DNA of 64,000 bases from Pseudomonadales bacterium (GCA_017642855.1 JAEPOO010000001.1:1087072-1151071), one strand, 5' to 3'; shown: positions 1-8,523, counted from the stretch's first letter. A program made the numbers and translations. Notes: a model not told the origin generated them from the letters alone.

Positions 1-532
1 TGCCGCCGCCGAGCTGAAAGGCTTTGGCGATGACAAAGTGATCGGTAGAACCCCTCACGGAACCACCAGCCACTTTTACGTCACGCGGGTTGCGATTATA
101 AGCATTTGAAAGATCTGTGAACGATTCAATGTTGGCGTCTGCCTTTACCAGGATAGCCGTGTGATCGGCGATGACAGAACCAATCACTCGAAGGTCTCGG
201 AACGATTGGGGGAAAATGCCCTGCAGGGAACGAACGACGATCGGTGTAGAGCTGATCAGAAGAGTGTTCTTCTGACGGTCAGCTGTCTCGATAAGCTTTG
301 CGATCGCACGACCACCACCACCACCGGACAGGTTTTCATAGGAGACGTCTTCGATCATGCCCGACTTTTGCAGCGCTTCCCCAATACCGCGTGCCGTGCC
401 ATCCCAGCCTCCGCCGGGGCCTGCGGGAATCAAAAAGTGAACTCGAGGCATGACCTCCGACGATAAACCCGTTGAAGAAAACCCTGCCGTTGAAAAGAGA
501 AAGCAGAGGACGATAAAGAGACGTTTGATCAC
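1..532 (-). CDS. TctC/Bug-family tricarboxylate-type binding protein, partial
   Basis: Periplasmic solute-binding subunit of a tripartite tricarboxylate transporter; it would hand a carboxylate to TctA/TctB membrane partners. Only about 177 N-terminal residues are present; the gene runs off base 1. I see a signal peptide (VIKRLFIVLCFLFS...), then the family's glycine-rich ligand loop AGPGGGWDGTAR, followed by ENLSGGGG and GGSVRGSTDHF. The GTG start at 532 overlaps the stop of the upstream SMP-30 gene (GTGA), which points to translational coupling. No other Tct subunit lies in the window, so the ligand is unknown; adjacency to a lactonase hints at a sugar acid. Confidence 0.85.
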   Translation of the reverse strand, partial: MIKRLFIVLCFLFSTAGFSSTGLSSEVMPRVHFLIPAGPGGGWDGTARGIGEALQKSGMIEDVSYENLSGGGGGRAIAKLIETADRQKNTLLISSTPIVVRSLQGIFPQSFRDLRVIGSVIADHTAILVKADANIESFTDLSNAYNRNPRDVKVAGGSVRGSTDHFVIAKAFQLGGG

Positions 533-1440
533 TTGTTCAGGAAATTCAGTGCAAGTCCGGGTGTTTCCCATTCACAGGCGATAAGTTTGCCGGTTGTAGA
601 AAGGGTAATGTAAGCCGTTTTCAGGTCTTCGCCGCCGAAGCAGATGTTTGTCGTTAGCGCGTCAGGCATCGAGACATGCCGGGCAGTTGTTGCATCTGCT
701 GAGTGAATGGTAATCCCACCTGAAATCAGTGTTGCGACGCAGACGTTACCTTCTGCGTCGACGGCCAGAGAGTCAAACATATGGTAGTCCGGCAGCTGTG
801 CCATCATCGTTGGCCTGACGCTGCGGTCCAACTCGCCGGGAGAGGCAATTGGATACGCCCAGAGTCTTCCTGTGGGGGTTTCCGCGACATAGAGCGTCTT
901 TTCATCGGGCGAAAGACCGACGCCGTTGGGTCCCTCCAGTGGGAAAATCGCTTCAGTGATATGTGACCCATCGGCTTGGGCATAAAACACACCGGTACGA
1001 TCACGGTCTCGTTCGCGCGTTTTGCCATGATCCGTAAACCAGAAACCGCCTTCGGCATCGAAAACAATGTCATTGGGGCCACGTAGTGGAATGCCGTCAC
1101 ATTCAGAGTAAAGCACGGTGACTTCCCCGGTTTCCAGGTTAATTCTCTCGATGCGACCGCCTGAATAATCATCGGGTTCGTGACCTGGAAACAGCAGGCC
1201 AGTACTGCTTTCATGCCAGATAAAGCCACCGTTGTTGCAGACGTAACAAGCCCCGTCAGGACCGATAGCGGCGCCGTTAGGACCACCACCAGGTTCCGCG
1301 ATGACTTCAATCGTACCGTCAGGTTGGACACGGCTGAGCGTGCCGCGTGCGATTTCGACGACAATGACCGAGCCGTCCGGCATCGCGATAGGTCCTTCTG
1401 GGAACTTCAGGCCGGAGGTGATCTCGGTAATGTCTGTCAT
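529..1440 (-). CDS. SMP-30/gluconolactonase-like hydrolase
   Basis: 303-residue six-bladed beta-propeller of the SMP-30/gluconolactonase/LRE family, which hydrolyses sugar-acid lactones with a divalent metal. The metal-ligand segments expected in the family are visible: GLKFPEGP near the N-terminus (Glu), GPNDIVFDAEGGFWFTDHG near residue 120 (Asn) and SPDEKTLYVAET (Asp region). No signal peptide, so cytoplasmic. It lies 10 bases after serC and overlaps the TctC-like gene by 4 bases, so it likely belongs to a sugar-acid uptake and use operon. Exact lactone not predictable. Confidence 0.88.
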   Translation of the reverse strand: MTDITEITSGLKFPEGPIAMPDGSVIVVEIARGTLSRVQPDGTIEVIAEPGGGPNGAAIGPDGACYVCNNGGFIWHESSTGLLFPGHEPDDYSGGRIERINLETGEVTVLYSECDGIPLRGPNDIVFDAEGGFWFTDHGKTRERDRDRTGVFYAQADGSHITEAIFPLEGPNGVGLSPDEKTLYVAETPTGRLWAYPIASPGELDRSVRPTMMAQLPDYHMFDSLAVDAEGNVCVATLISGGITIHSADATTARHVSMPDALTTNICFGGEDLKTAYITLSTTGKLIACEWETPGLALNFLNK

Positions 1441-1450
1441 GGGAAATCCG

Positions 1451-2614
1451 TTAGCTGTTGTCTGCCTTCATAGTATCAAAAGCCCAATCCAACCAGGGGA
1501 GCAGCGCTTCGATATCGGAAGATTCTACCGTGCCGCCGCCCCAGATGCGCAATCCCGGAGGCGCGTCTCTGTAACCGCCAATGTCCAGCGCGACACCTTC
1601 TGATTCAAGGTTGGCAACCATGCCTTTAATGAGCGCGCGCTGATCGTCCTCTGACTTTGAAGAAAACCAGCCGTCAACAATCGACAGACAGATCGAGGTT
1701 GAAGAATTACTGGCTGCATCCTTCGCGAGGAAATCGACCCAGTCGGCATTGCCGACCCAACTGCTAATGACGCTGAGATTGGCTTCGGATCTTTTGATCA
1801 GGCCGCTTAAACCACCAATGCTTTCTGCCCAGGCGAGGGCATCGAGCTGATCTTCTACCGCCAGCATGGACGGCGTGTTAATAGTCGCACCATCGAACAG
1901 ATCCAATCCCAGCTTACCTTTCTTCACAAGGCGAAAGATCTTTGGCAAAGGCCAGGTCGGTGTGTAGCTTTCCAGTCTTTCCACCGCTCGTGGAGACAGT
2001 GCGAGCATACCGTGGGCCGCTTCACCGCCAAGGACCTTCTGCCAGCTCCAGGTAACGACGTCGAGTTTGGACCAGGGCATATCCATCGCGAAAACCGCAG
2101 ATGTGCCATCGCAGAAGGTCAGTCCTTTTCGATCATCAGCAATCCAGTCACCGTCAGGAACACGAACACCCGAGGTGGTGCCATTCCAGGTGAAAACGAC
2201 GTCGCGATCGGTATCAACTTGAGTGAGGTCAGGAAGTTCACCATAGGGCGCTTCCATCAACCGGAGATCTTCCAGTTTCAGTTGAGACTTAATGTCAGTT
2301 GCCCACCCGGAACCAAAACTCTCCCATGTCAGTACGTCAACACCGCGCTCACCCAGCATGGTCCACATGGCCATCTCAAACGCCCCCGTGTCCGACGCGG
2401 GCACAATGGCCAACAGGTAGTCTTCGGGAATACCTAAAAGCCGTTTGCTGTCATCAATCACCTTTTTCAACAAGGCTTTGGGTTGTTTTGCACGGTGTGA
2501 TCGGCCCAAGGAATCCACGCTCAAGTTTGCGACCGACCAACCGGGTCGCTTCGTCGTGGGACCTGAAGAGAACTTGGGATTAACGGGCTTTGTGCTCGGT
2601 TTGCTGCTCGGCAT
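1451..2614 (-). CDS. serC: Phosphoserine aminotransferase
   Basis: PLP-dependent class V aminotransferase converting 3-phosphohydroxypyruvate and glutamate to phosphoserine in serine synthesis. The sequence is of the longer SerC subtype common in alphaproteobacteria and Methanosarcina ([13 protein letters not shown] near the N-terminus, [13 protein letters not shown] carrying the PLP lysine, [18 protein letters not shown]), not the E. coli type. An in-frame GTG lies at 2620, but the ATG at 2614 has GGAAA nine bases upstream and is preferred. It is divergent from the membrane protein at 2697. No serA next to it. Confidence 0.9.
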   Translation of the reverse strand: MPSSKPSTKPVNPKFSSGPTTKRPGWSVANLSVDSLGRSHRAKQPKALLKKVIDDSKRLLGIPEDYLLAIVPASDTGAFEMAMWTMLGERGVDVLTWESFGSGWATDIKSQLKLEDLRLMEAPYGELPDLTQVDTDRDVVFTWNGTTSGVRVPDGDWIADDRKGLTFCDGTSAVFAMDMPWSKLDVVTWSWQKVLGGEAAHGMLALSPRAVERLESYTPTWPLPKIFRLVKKGKLGLDLFDGATINTPSMLAVEDQLDALAWAESIGGLSGLIKRSEANLSVISSWVGNADWVDFLAKDAASNSSTSICLSIVDGWFSSKSEDDQRALIKGMVANLESEGVALDIGGYRDAPPGLRIWGGGTVESSDIEALLPWLDWAFDTMKADNS

Positions 2615-2696
2615 TTTCACGATTTTCCGGTGTTGAAAATGCCGGCAATTTGCGGATTTACGCGGTGTATGTCAAGTTCATGATCGGGGGATCATC

Positions 2697-3926
2697 ATGA
2701 ATCAAACTAATGCTGAATATCGCGTTGCAGCGATGATGGCTGCGGCTGCGTTATTCACATTGGCGGGCTACGAATTTATTCGCAGCCCTGCGACTGTCCT
2801 ATTCAAAAACGCCTATGGCGCTGAAAACCTTCCACTGGTCATGGCGCTTATGCCCGTGGTGGTTTTTGCCGGGGTGGCGCTCTACGGTTGGATTTTGACT
2901 CAGCTTGGCCCGCGAAGAACCTTGCTGGTGACTTCGCTGGGTTCAGCCTTCATGATTTTCGGTTGTTACCTCGCGCTACTCGGCGGCAGCAAAGCCATCA
3001 CGCCGGTTCTGTTTCTGTTCAAAGAGTTTTACATCGTTCTTCTGATCGAACAGTACTGGAGCTATATCAACTCATCTGTCTCTCCCAATACGGCAAGGAA
3101 GGTAAATGGCCCCGTAACGGGGATCGCCGGTATTGGCGGTGCGGTGGGCGGCACTCTGGTCGGCATGTCCGCTCAATCCCTGGGCACAGAAACCATGATT
3201 CTGCTGGCGGCGTTTGCACTAATACCTGCCGCCCTGGTGTCTGATGTGACTTACCGGCTTCATGGCGAACCGGAGATACCACCAAAACAAGAGAGCCATG
3301 GAAACCTTGGGTTGTCTCTTTTCAAAGAGAACCCGCTGCTACTCAGCCTGATTGCGATTGTTCTCTCGACTCAGGTGATCGCTGCTGTGCTCGACTTTAA
3401 GTTTCAGGAACTGCTGTCGGTTGAGTTCGCTGGGCGCCAGGATGCCGAGACCGCGTTTCAAGGCTGGTTCTGGGGAACACTGAATACATCGGTACTCGCG
3501 TTGCAGTTCATATTGGCGCCACTTCTGATGTCCTTTGTGGCGATTCGCTGGATCCATCTGATGATGCCCCTGATACACATTACAGCGATTACTTTGGCCA
3601 TCATGGAACCCAATGTACTGACCGTCGGTACAGCGTTCTTCCTGTTTAAAGCATTCGATTATTCGATCTTCAGAGCCGCAAAAGAAATTCTCTATGTCCC
3701 ACTTGGCTTTGATGAGCGATACCGAGCCAAGGAAGTCATTGATGTGTTCGGATATCGAACAGGCAAAGGTGGCTCCAGCGTGCTGATCGTCTTGTTTCAG
3801 AAGGCCGGGGTCATGATGAGTAACTATTACCTTGCGATAGGGTTTGCCGTGACCTTGCTTTGGTTGGCGCTTGTATTTCCGCTGACTCAACCACGAGACA
3901 CTATGGACTCAAGCGTTCAAGGGTAA
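2697..3926 (+). CDS. Nucleotide translocase/MFS-like membrane protein
   Basis: 409-residue polytopic inner-membrane protein with about 11-12 hydrophobic segments. The pattern (FIRSPATVLFKNAYGAENLP, KEFYIVLLIEQYWSYINS, FDYSIFRAAKEILYVPLG, FGYRTGKGGSS) resembles the ADP/ATP-translocase (Npt/Tlc-related) branch seen in many free-living bacteria rather than drug-exporting MFS members. In obligate intracellular bacteria Tlc proteins exchange ATP for ADP; in free-living relatives the substrate is unknown. Good ribosome site GGGGGA before ATG. Its 3' end overlaps the convergent C39 peptidase gene by 10 bases. Confidence 0.7.
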   Translation: MNQTNAEYRVAAMMAAAALFTLAGYEFIRSPATVLFKNAYGAENLPLVMALMPVVVFAGVALYGWILTQLGPRRTLLVTSLGSAFMIFGCYLALLGGSKAITPVLFLFKEFYIVLLIEQYWSYINSSVSPNTARKVNGPVTGIAGIGGAVGGTLVGMSAQSLGTETMILLAAFALIPAALVSDVTYRLHGEPEIPPKQESHGNLGLSLFKENPLLLSLIAIVLSTQVIAAVLDFKFQELLSVEFAGRQDAETAFQGWFWGTLNTSVLALQFILAPLLMSFVAIRWIHLMMPLIHITAITLAIMEPNVLTVGTAFFLFKAFDYSIFRAAKEILYVPLGFDERYRAKEVIDVFGYRTGKGGSSVLIVLFQKAGVMMSNYYLAIGFAVTLLWLALVFPLTQPRDTMDSSVQG

Positions 3927-4564
3927 GAACGGCTTCGACTCCACCTTCTTGAACTCAAGTTTTCCCGGGCAAAGTATTCCTTATTAGTTGTCGTGGAGCC
4001 TGTAGGAACAAGTATCAATAGCTTTCCACTCACAGAGTAATCATCATCAATCCAGATCGATAGAAACTGTGGTTTTGTTAGGAAGCGATTGCCGAAAGCA
4101 GGATCTGCCAGCCAGACGTTCCCTTCAGAGTCAATGCCACGAATCACCGAGAAGTGCTCGATTCCACCTATTACTAGATGGGCAATAGCCGGAACCTTAA
4201 GCTTTAAGAGTGAATCGAAATTAACAACTAAGCCAATCGCTTTAATGCCGAAGTGTAGCTCTGCAACATTTTTTAGATCTGAGAACGATGCCGCGTTATC
4301 GTTAACTTCTAAGAGCTCGAGAATCTCGAGTTCAGTAACCGGATGGTTGAAGAAATGAGTAAGTATAGTCGCGAGGCTGGCAGCACCACATGAGAAGTCA
4401 AACTGCTGCTTAACCACGTTAGTATCGCGGATAGCCTTCCAAGAAAACCTTGAAACCTCGTCTGAAGCTGGGCCCAAAACGATCACAACATTCGCGTTCT
4501 TGTCCTGTGAGTAGCAGGTTGTGTGAACAACAAATAGGACCAAGCAGAGTGCTGTTCTAGGCAT
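3917..4564 (-). CDS. Periplasmic C39-family cysteine peptidase
   Basis: 215 residues: signal peptide (MPRTALCLVLFVVHTTCYS) followed by a stand-alone C39 (double-glycine leader) peptidase domain without an ABC transporter. Catalytic residues are visible: Gln53/54 and Cys59 in KQQFDFSCGAASLA, His137 in GGIEHFSVIRG, Asp154 in VWLADPAFG. FapD of Pseudomonas functional-amyloid operons and FilB of Acinetobacter are comparable exported C39 enzymes. Last gene of a four-gene minus-strand cassette, 4 bases after the beta-barrel gene. I infer that it trims the exported glycine-zipper protein encoded at the head of the cassette. Base composition is more A/T-rich than in flanking genes. Confidence 0.85.
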   Translation of the reverse strand: MPRTALCLVLFVVHTTCYSQDKNANVVIVLGPASDEVSRFSWKAIRDTNVVKQQFDFSCGAASLATILTHFFNHPVTELEILELLEVNDNAASFSDLKNVAELHFGIKAIGLVVNFDSLLKLKVPAIAHLVIGGIEHFSVIRGIDSEGNVWLADPAFGNRFLTKPQFLSIWIDDDYSVSGKLLILVPTGSTTTNKEYFARENLSSRRWSRSRSYP

Positions 4565-4568
4565 CGTC

Positions 4569-5393
4569 TTATCGATAAATGAAATGAAGTGTCAGACTGG
4601 ACCCGCGATCGTTGGTAACAGCGAAATCACCCTCAAACGATAGGGTTAGCTTTTCTGATACATGGTAACCGACACCCATAGCTAAAGAGGTTTCCGTAAG
4701 GTTAATCCCAGAATGTGATCCATTGATTCTTAAGCGTTCGCGCCATTGCCAGCGAATCCCGCCGGTCAATGTAACCCTGTTATTCACAATAAAGGCGACT
4801 TTGGGTTCTAGGCGAAGTGAAATTCCGGGCTCAACATCTAAGCCATTAATAATGCGTTCAGCATGATACTCGGCGACGAAAAGGCCGGATAACAAAATGG
4901 GGTCAATAGATTTGTAGGTTGCTGCTCCCATTTTATAAGTCTTTCCATACTCCACCTGAGAGGGCGCGCGAGACGGGCGTTCTGCGACAACGAACTCCCC
5001 GAAAACCAGAAGAGCGGGTCTCAAGTAGTCGTCAGATAACTTGTGACTTACTCCTATCGACAGTGATTCCCACTGACTACCGGAATCCGAAAACTCTTTT
5101 CCCAGCAGATAAGCTCTCTCGTTCCAATATCGGAATGAAGTGTTGGCAGATACTTCTGTTTTAGGACTGATGCCGTATCTAACGCTCAACCCAAGAAGTA
5201 ATTGATCAGAATTAATAGTCCCGAGAGAGTCGATGTCGTCTTGACGGTTGAGGTACTGGGTCGATAGCCCAAAACGAATGTTGTCTTGCTGCACAAATAT
5301 ATCGTCGACTGAAATCGGAAGTTCAGCTTTCGATAGGGAAACAGGAAGCAAAATTAGAAGCGCGGAACCGATCACCTTGGTGAACATGCTCAT
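4569..5393 (-). CDS. Outer-membrane beta-barrel protein of the C39 cassette
   Basis: 274 residues with a signal peptide (MSMFTKVIGSALLILLPVSLSKA) and alternating polar/hydrophobic strands throughout the mature part (IRFGLSTQYL, LLLGLSVRYGIS, VSANTSFRYW, LTLSFEGDFAV). It ends in an aromatic-containing strand (LTLHFIYR), as expected of an outer-membrane barrel. No family name recognised; it resembles small transporter-like barrels that accompany C39 peptidases. It follows the small membrane-protein gene by 10 bases. Possible role: export pore or surface anchor for the processed peptide. This is inferred from context only. Confidence 0.7.
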   Translation of the reverse strand: MSMFTKVIGSALLILLPVSLSKAELPISVDDIFVQQDNIRFGLSTQYLNRQDDIDSLGTINSDQLLLGLSVRYGISPKTEVSANTSFRYWNERAYLLGKEFSDSGSQWESLSIGVSHKLSDDYLRPALLVFGEFVVAERPSRAPSQVEYGKTYKMGAATYKSIDPILLSGLFVAEYHAERIINGLDVEPGISLRLEPKVAFIVNNRVTLTGGIRWQWRERLRINGSHSGINLTETSLAMGVGYHVSEKLTLSFEGDFAVTNDRGSSLTLHFIYR

Positions 5394-5403
5394 TTGAGTC
5401 TCC

Positions 5404-5658
5404 TTACTCCTCTTGTTCTTTCCTGAGGTGTTTACCCATGATGAAAGTGCCGCAAATGCAAATCAGCCAAACGAAGCCGCCTCGTATTGCAGCACCGATC
5501 AATTCATGCTCTAGAGAGAAAAGTGCTATTTCACCGATGAGTAGAGCGAGAAATGCGCCGATGAGTTTACGCCACTGCCGCATTACTACCATTTTCGAGA
5601 AAACCGCCGTGACGAGAAACGCCACGACGGTTGCATTTGCAAGTATTGCGATACTCAT
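5404..5658 (-). CDS. Small inner-membrane protein of the C39 cassette
   Basis: 84 residues with two or three hydrophobic helices (IAILANATVVAFLVTAVF, LIGAFLALLIGEIALFSL, GGFVWLICICGTFIMG) and a charged tail KHLRKEQEE. Family not recognised. Its ATG overlaps the stop of the glycine-zipper gene by one base (TAATG), so the two are probably translated together. Small multi-helix proteins encoded directly after bacteriocin-like peptides are often immunity proteins; a role as an assembly helper is equally possible. No catalytic motif is seen. Confidence 0.7.
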   Translation of the reverse strand: MSIAILANATVVAFLVTAVFSKMVVMRQWRKLIGAFLALLIGEIALFSLEHELIGAAIRGGFVWLICICGTFIMGKHLRKEQEE

Positions 5659-6038
5659 TAGTTACTCGAATATCCTGCTTGGCTTCCTGCCACTCCCGTA
5701 AGGACCGATCGAGTTCCCCACACGGCACGAGCCAAACCTGTAGTAGCAGATGCTATTCCGCCTGTTGCTCCAGAGAGAGCTCCCAAAGCGGTTGATGCTA
5801 CGGCGCCTTGAAAGTCTGAGCCATTGGCTAATGCAGAGCCAAGCCCAATCGCTCCGCCGATAGCTGCTCCGACTACACCAACCTTACCCTCTGTACTCGC
5901 CATCTCATTATCCGTCATTGGGCTAAATGCAACTTCATCTCCATCGAACAATACTTGATGATGGGTGCCTGCTTGCAACTCAGCTAAAGACGAGGAAGAA
6001 CAGGCAATAAGAACAAGAATTCCAACGATTCTTTTCAT
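5658..6038 (-). CDS. Exported glycine-zipper peptide precursor (bacteriocin-like)
   Basis: 126 residues from the ATG at 6038, chosen because GGAG lies 7 bases upstream; an ATG at 6044 is too close to it. Three parts: a Sec signal peptide ending at ..SSSLA (about residue 19); a spacer with PMTDNEMASTEGK, which matches the spacing of a double-glycine leader (hydrophobic, S/T, x, x, E, hydrophobic, ..., G, x); and a Gly/Ala-rich C-terminal region with repeated GxxxG (VGAAIGGAIGLGSALANG, LGALSGATGGIAS). The last resembles pore-forming class II bacteriocins or glycine-zipper assemblies. First gene of the cassette. Predicted substrate of the C39 peptidase; product function unknown. Confidence 0.75.
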   Translation of the reverse strand: MKRIVGILVLIACSSSSLAELQAGTHHQVLFDGDEVAFSPMTDNEMASTEGKVGVVGAAIGGAIGLGSALANGSDFQGAVASTALGALSGATGGIASATTGLARAVWGTRSVLTGVAGSQAGYSSN

Positions 6039-6142
6039 AAACATACTCCAAATTTAAGTTAACTACTGAACTAAGACTTATGGCTTAGCAATAAGAAGTG
6101 TTGAATTTCTTGATACCAAGGCTCTAGAGCGCTTATCTTGAT

Positions 6143-7504
6143 CTAATGTGGACGCAATCCTGATCGGCCGTAGGTATTCCTGTTCCACTTGTAAGCAATT
6201 GCGCCCATGGCCAGATTGGAGACCGCAGCAGCAAGGAAAATGCCTGTCATGCCGAACATCCACTTGCCAAGGAAGGCAAGAGGGATGTAGAGCGCGAACA
6301 TGCGAATGATCGACATGATGGTTGACGATACCGGTTTGCCGAGAGAGTTGAAGATGGCACTGGCCATCATCAATACGCCCCAGGTGCCGTAGCTGATTGG
6401 CACCAGTAGCAGGTAGTGCGCGGCGACTTCGATCACCTCCGGGTTGTCGTCGAACAGTCCAGCGATTGGCTGCCTGAATGTCATCAGCAGAATCGCAACA
6501 AGCACACCCCAGCCCAGCGAGTATTGAAAGGAAAGCAACATGGCACGGTTGGCTCTATCGTAACGATCAGCCCCCCAGTTTTGGCCAACAAAAGGACCAA
6601 TGCTTGCGCTCAAGGCGAACAGGGGAATCACAAACAAACCTTCAATCCGCGACGCGATACCAAATCCTGCGACCGTCTCCTGACTAAAGTCTGCGAGCAA
6701 GCTGACAATGATCGCGGTCGAGATGGGTCCAATCAGGTTGGTGGCCGTCGCAGGAATGGACACCGCCATGATGCGACGCCACGAATTCATGATCAAAGAG
6801 AGCGTGACGCCAGCATAGGTAATGAGATGCTCACGATAGTGCAACACCGCCATCGTAATAATGAAAAGAATCAGTCTGGAAATGAGTGTTGACCATGCAG
6901 CGCCCACCAATCCCAGAGCGGGCAATCCCATCCAGCCAAAAATAAGAAATGGGCTAATGCAGATCTGCAATACGGCGCCTGAGACCATAATGGTCCCAGA
7001 GATACTGGCATCGCCAGTTGCTCGTAATGCATTGGCGCCGACCGAGGGTACCGCCATAAATACCACCGAAAGATAGTAGATCGTCATGTAGCCGGTGATC
7101 AGCGGCAGGGTCGTATCGTCAGCCCCAAGTGCTCTGAATAGAGGGTCGATAGTTATATATCCGATCATCGACATGACGATCATGACCATGGCAACAAGCA
7201 AGAGACCATCGCTGGCAATTCGTCTGACTTGATCCATGTCGCCGCTGCCAACTGTTCGGGCAAGAACGCTGCTGACCCCAATGGAGATACCGAGGGAAAG
7301 AGACATCAATGCGCCCTGAACAGCGAACGTAAAACTATAGGCGGCGAGGGCAACAGTGCTGACCTGAGCCAGAAAAAAAGCTTCGATAAGACCGGCGCCG
7401 ATGTTTGCGGTGATACCTAGGATGACAGGCGCAGCGAGGCGAAGCAGGCCCTGACTGACTCGCCCTTGAACTAACCTTGGCGTTTCTGCCTGTTCATCAC
7501 TCAT
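6143..7504 (-). CDS. MATE-family efflux transporter
   Basis: 453-residue inner-membrane protein with about 12 hydrophobic segments arranged as two similar halves, typical of Na+/H+-driven multidrug and toxin extrusion (MATE/NorM/DinF) transporters. Recognisable pieces are LAAPVILGITANIGAGLIEAFFL in the first helix region and GFGIASRIEGLFVIPLFALS in the second half. It overlaps the metA stop region by 4 bases (7501-7504), so it is probably cotranscribed with metA and may share the SAM-II control. Substrate unknown. Confidence 0.9.
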   Translation of the reverse strand: MSDEQAETPRLVQGRVSQGLLRLAAPVILGITANIGAGLIEAFFLAQVSTVALAAYSFTFAVQGALMSLSLGISIGVSSVLARTVGSGDMDQVRRIASDGLLLVAMVMIVMSMIGYITIDPLFRALGADDTTLPLITGYMTIYYLSVVFMAVPSVGANALRATGDASISGTIMVSGAVLQICISPFLIFGWMGLPALGLVGAAWSTLISRLILFIITMAVLHYREHLITYAGVTLSLIMNSWRRIMAVSIPATATNLIGPISTAIIVSLLADFSQETVAGFGIASRIEGLFVIPLFALSASIGPFVGQNWGADRYDRANRAMLLSFQYSLGWGVLVAILLMTFRQPIAGLFDDNPEVIEVAAHYLLLVPISYGTWGVLMMASAIFNSLGKPVSSTIMSIIRMFALYIPLAFLGKWMFGMTGIFLAAAVSNLAMGAIAYKWNRNTYGRSGLRPH

Positions 7505-8454
7505 TCGGCGATGCTTAGACTTAAGTCGTTACGCACATGCCCTATGTCATTCATGTTGAAAGGTGTCAGCTGGTAAACGTAATAGTTCAGCCAGTTGTTG
7601 AACAGCAGGTTGCCATGACTCTTCCAGGTAACAATCGGTTCCTTCTTCGGGTCGTCATCCGGGAAATAGTTTTCAGGCACTTCTGGATCAATACCCGCTT
7701 CAAGATCCCTCTGGTATTCGTCGCGCAGGCAGTTGGGTTCATACTCCGAGTGTCCGGTGACGAACAGGTGGCGTCCGTCCTTGTGACTCCAGATATAGGG
7801 GCCAGCAATTTCGGAATCTGAAACGACTTCAAGGTCATCCAGCCCGGCCAAAGCACTGGCAGGCACTTCTGCATAACGTGAATGGGGTGCATCAAAACGG
7901 TCGTCGAAACCACGCACGATCGGGGACAGGGGGTTGACAAGCCTGTGCGGATACACGCCGCTGATCTTTTTCGGGAGGATCAGTTTGTCGACACCATAAA
8001 GGTGATACATCGCCGCCTGAACAGCCCAGCAGAGGAACATCACAGACGTCACATTCGTTACCGTCCAGTCCATGATTTCTTTCATATCATCCCAAAAGCT
8101 GACGTTATCGAAAGGCACCTGGCCTAGTGGAGCCCCGGTAATGATCATGCCGTCGTATTTTTTGTCTTTGATGTCCGAGAAGCTCTTGTAGAAGTTCTCC
8201 ATGTGTTCGATGGGCGTATTCTTCGAAGGCTTATCGGTGATTCTTAAAAGTTCAACATCAACCTGTAACGGCGAGTTCGAAAGCATGCGTAACAGGTGGA
8301 TTTCAGTCTCTATCTTTTTCGGCATCAGGTTCAGCAGCAGAACCCGAATGGCTCGAATATCCTGGTGGCTAGCCTGACTGCTTTCCAGGCAAAAAATGTT
8401 CTCGCCTCTGAGAACTTCAATGGCTGGAAGACCATCTGGAATGTTAAGTGGCAT
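7501..8454 (-). CDS. metA: Homoserine O-succinyltransferase
   Basis: Transfers an acyl group from acyl-CoA to L-homoserine, the first committed step of methionine synthesis, in the cytoplasm. 317 residues, normal for MetA. The catalytic Cys142 (FLCWAVQ), His235 and Glu237 (FVTGHSEYE) are present. Residue 111 is Gly (GAPLGQVPF); in this family Gly111 goes with succinyl-CoA use and Glu111 with acetyl-CoA, so succinyltransferase is the better call. The leader carries a SAM-II riboswitch and intrinsic terminator, giving feedback control by S-adenosylmethionine. The downstream MATE gene overlaps by 4 bases. Confidence 0.95.
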   Translation of the reverse strand: MPLNIPDGLPAIEVLRGENIFCLESSQASHQDIRAIRVLLLNLMPKKIETEIHLLRMLSNSPLQVDVELLRITDKPSKNTPIEHMENFYKSFSDIKDKKYDGMIITGAPLGQVPFDNVSFWDDMKEIMDWTVTNVTSVMFLCWAVQAAMYHLYGVDKLILPKKISGVYPHRLVNPLSPIVRGFDDRFDAPHSRYAEVPASALAGLDDLEVVSDSEIAGPYIWSHKDGRHLFVTGHSEYEPNCLRDEYQRDLEAGIDPEVPENYFPDDDPKKEPIVTWKSHGNLLFNNWLNYYVYQLTPFNMNDIGHVRNDLSLSIAE

Positions 8455-8483
8455 CTCTATTCACCCTGGCGTCCAATTTTGGG

Positions 8484-8523
8484 CACAAAAAAACCTACTC
8501 AGCTTGTGGCTAAAGTAGGTTTT
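8484..8523 (-). terminator. Intrinsic terminator in the metA leader
   Basis: On the minus strand a stem AAACCTACT/AGTAGGTTT with a 14-base loop is followed by a run of seven T, about 30 bases before the metA ATG and directly after the SAM-II aptamer. It is read as the expression platform of the riboswitch. The loop contains CTTTAGC (plus-strand 8509-8515), complementary to GCTAAAG in the aptamer (8526-8532), allowing a competing antiterminator. Confidence 0.8.

Noticed and set aside
3339..3890. 183-residue minus-strand frame inside the translocase-like gene
   Set aside because: Low-complexity Gln/Arg/His-rich product typical of the reverse strand of a membrane-protein gene.
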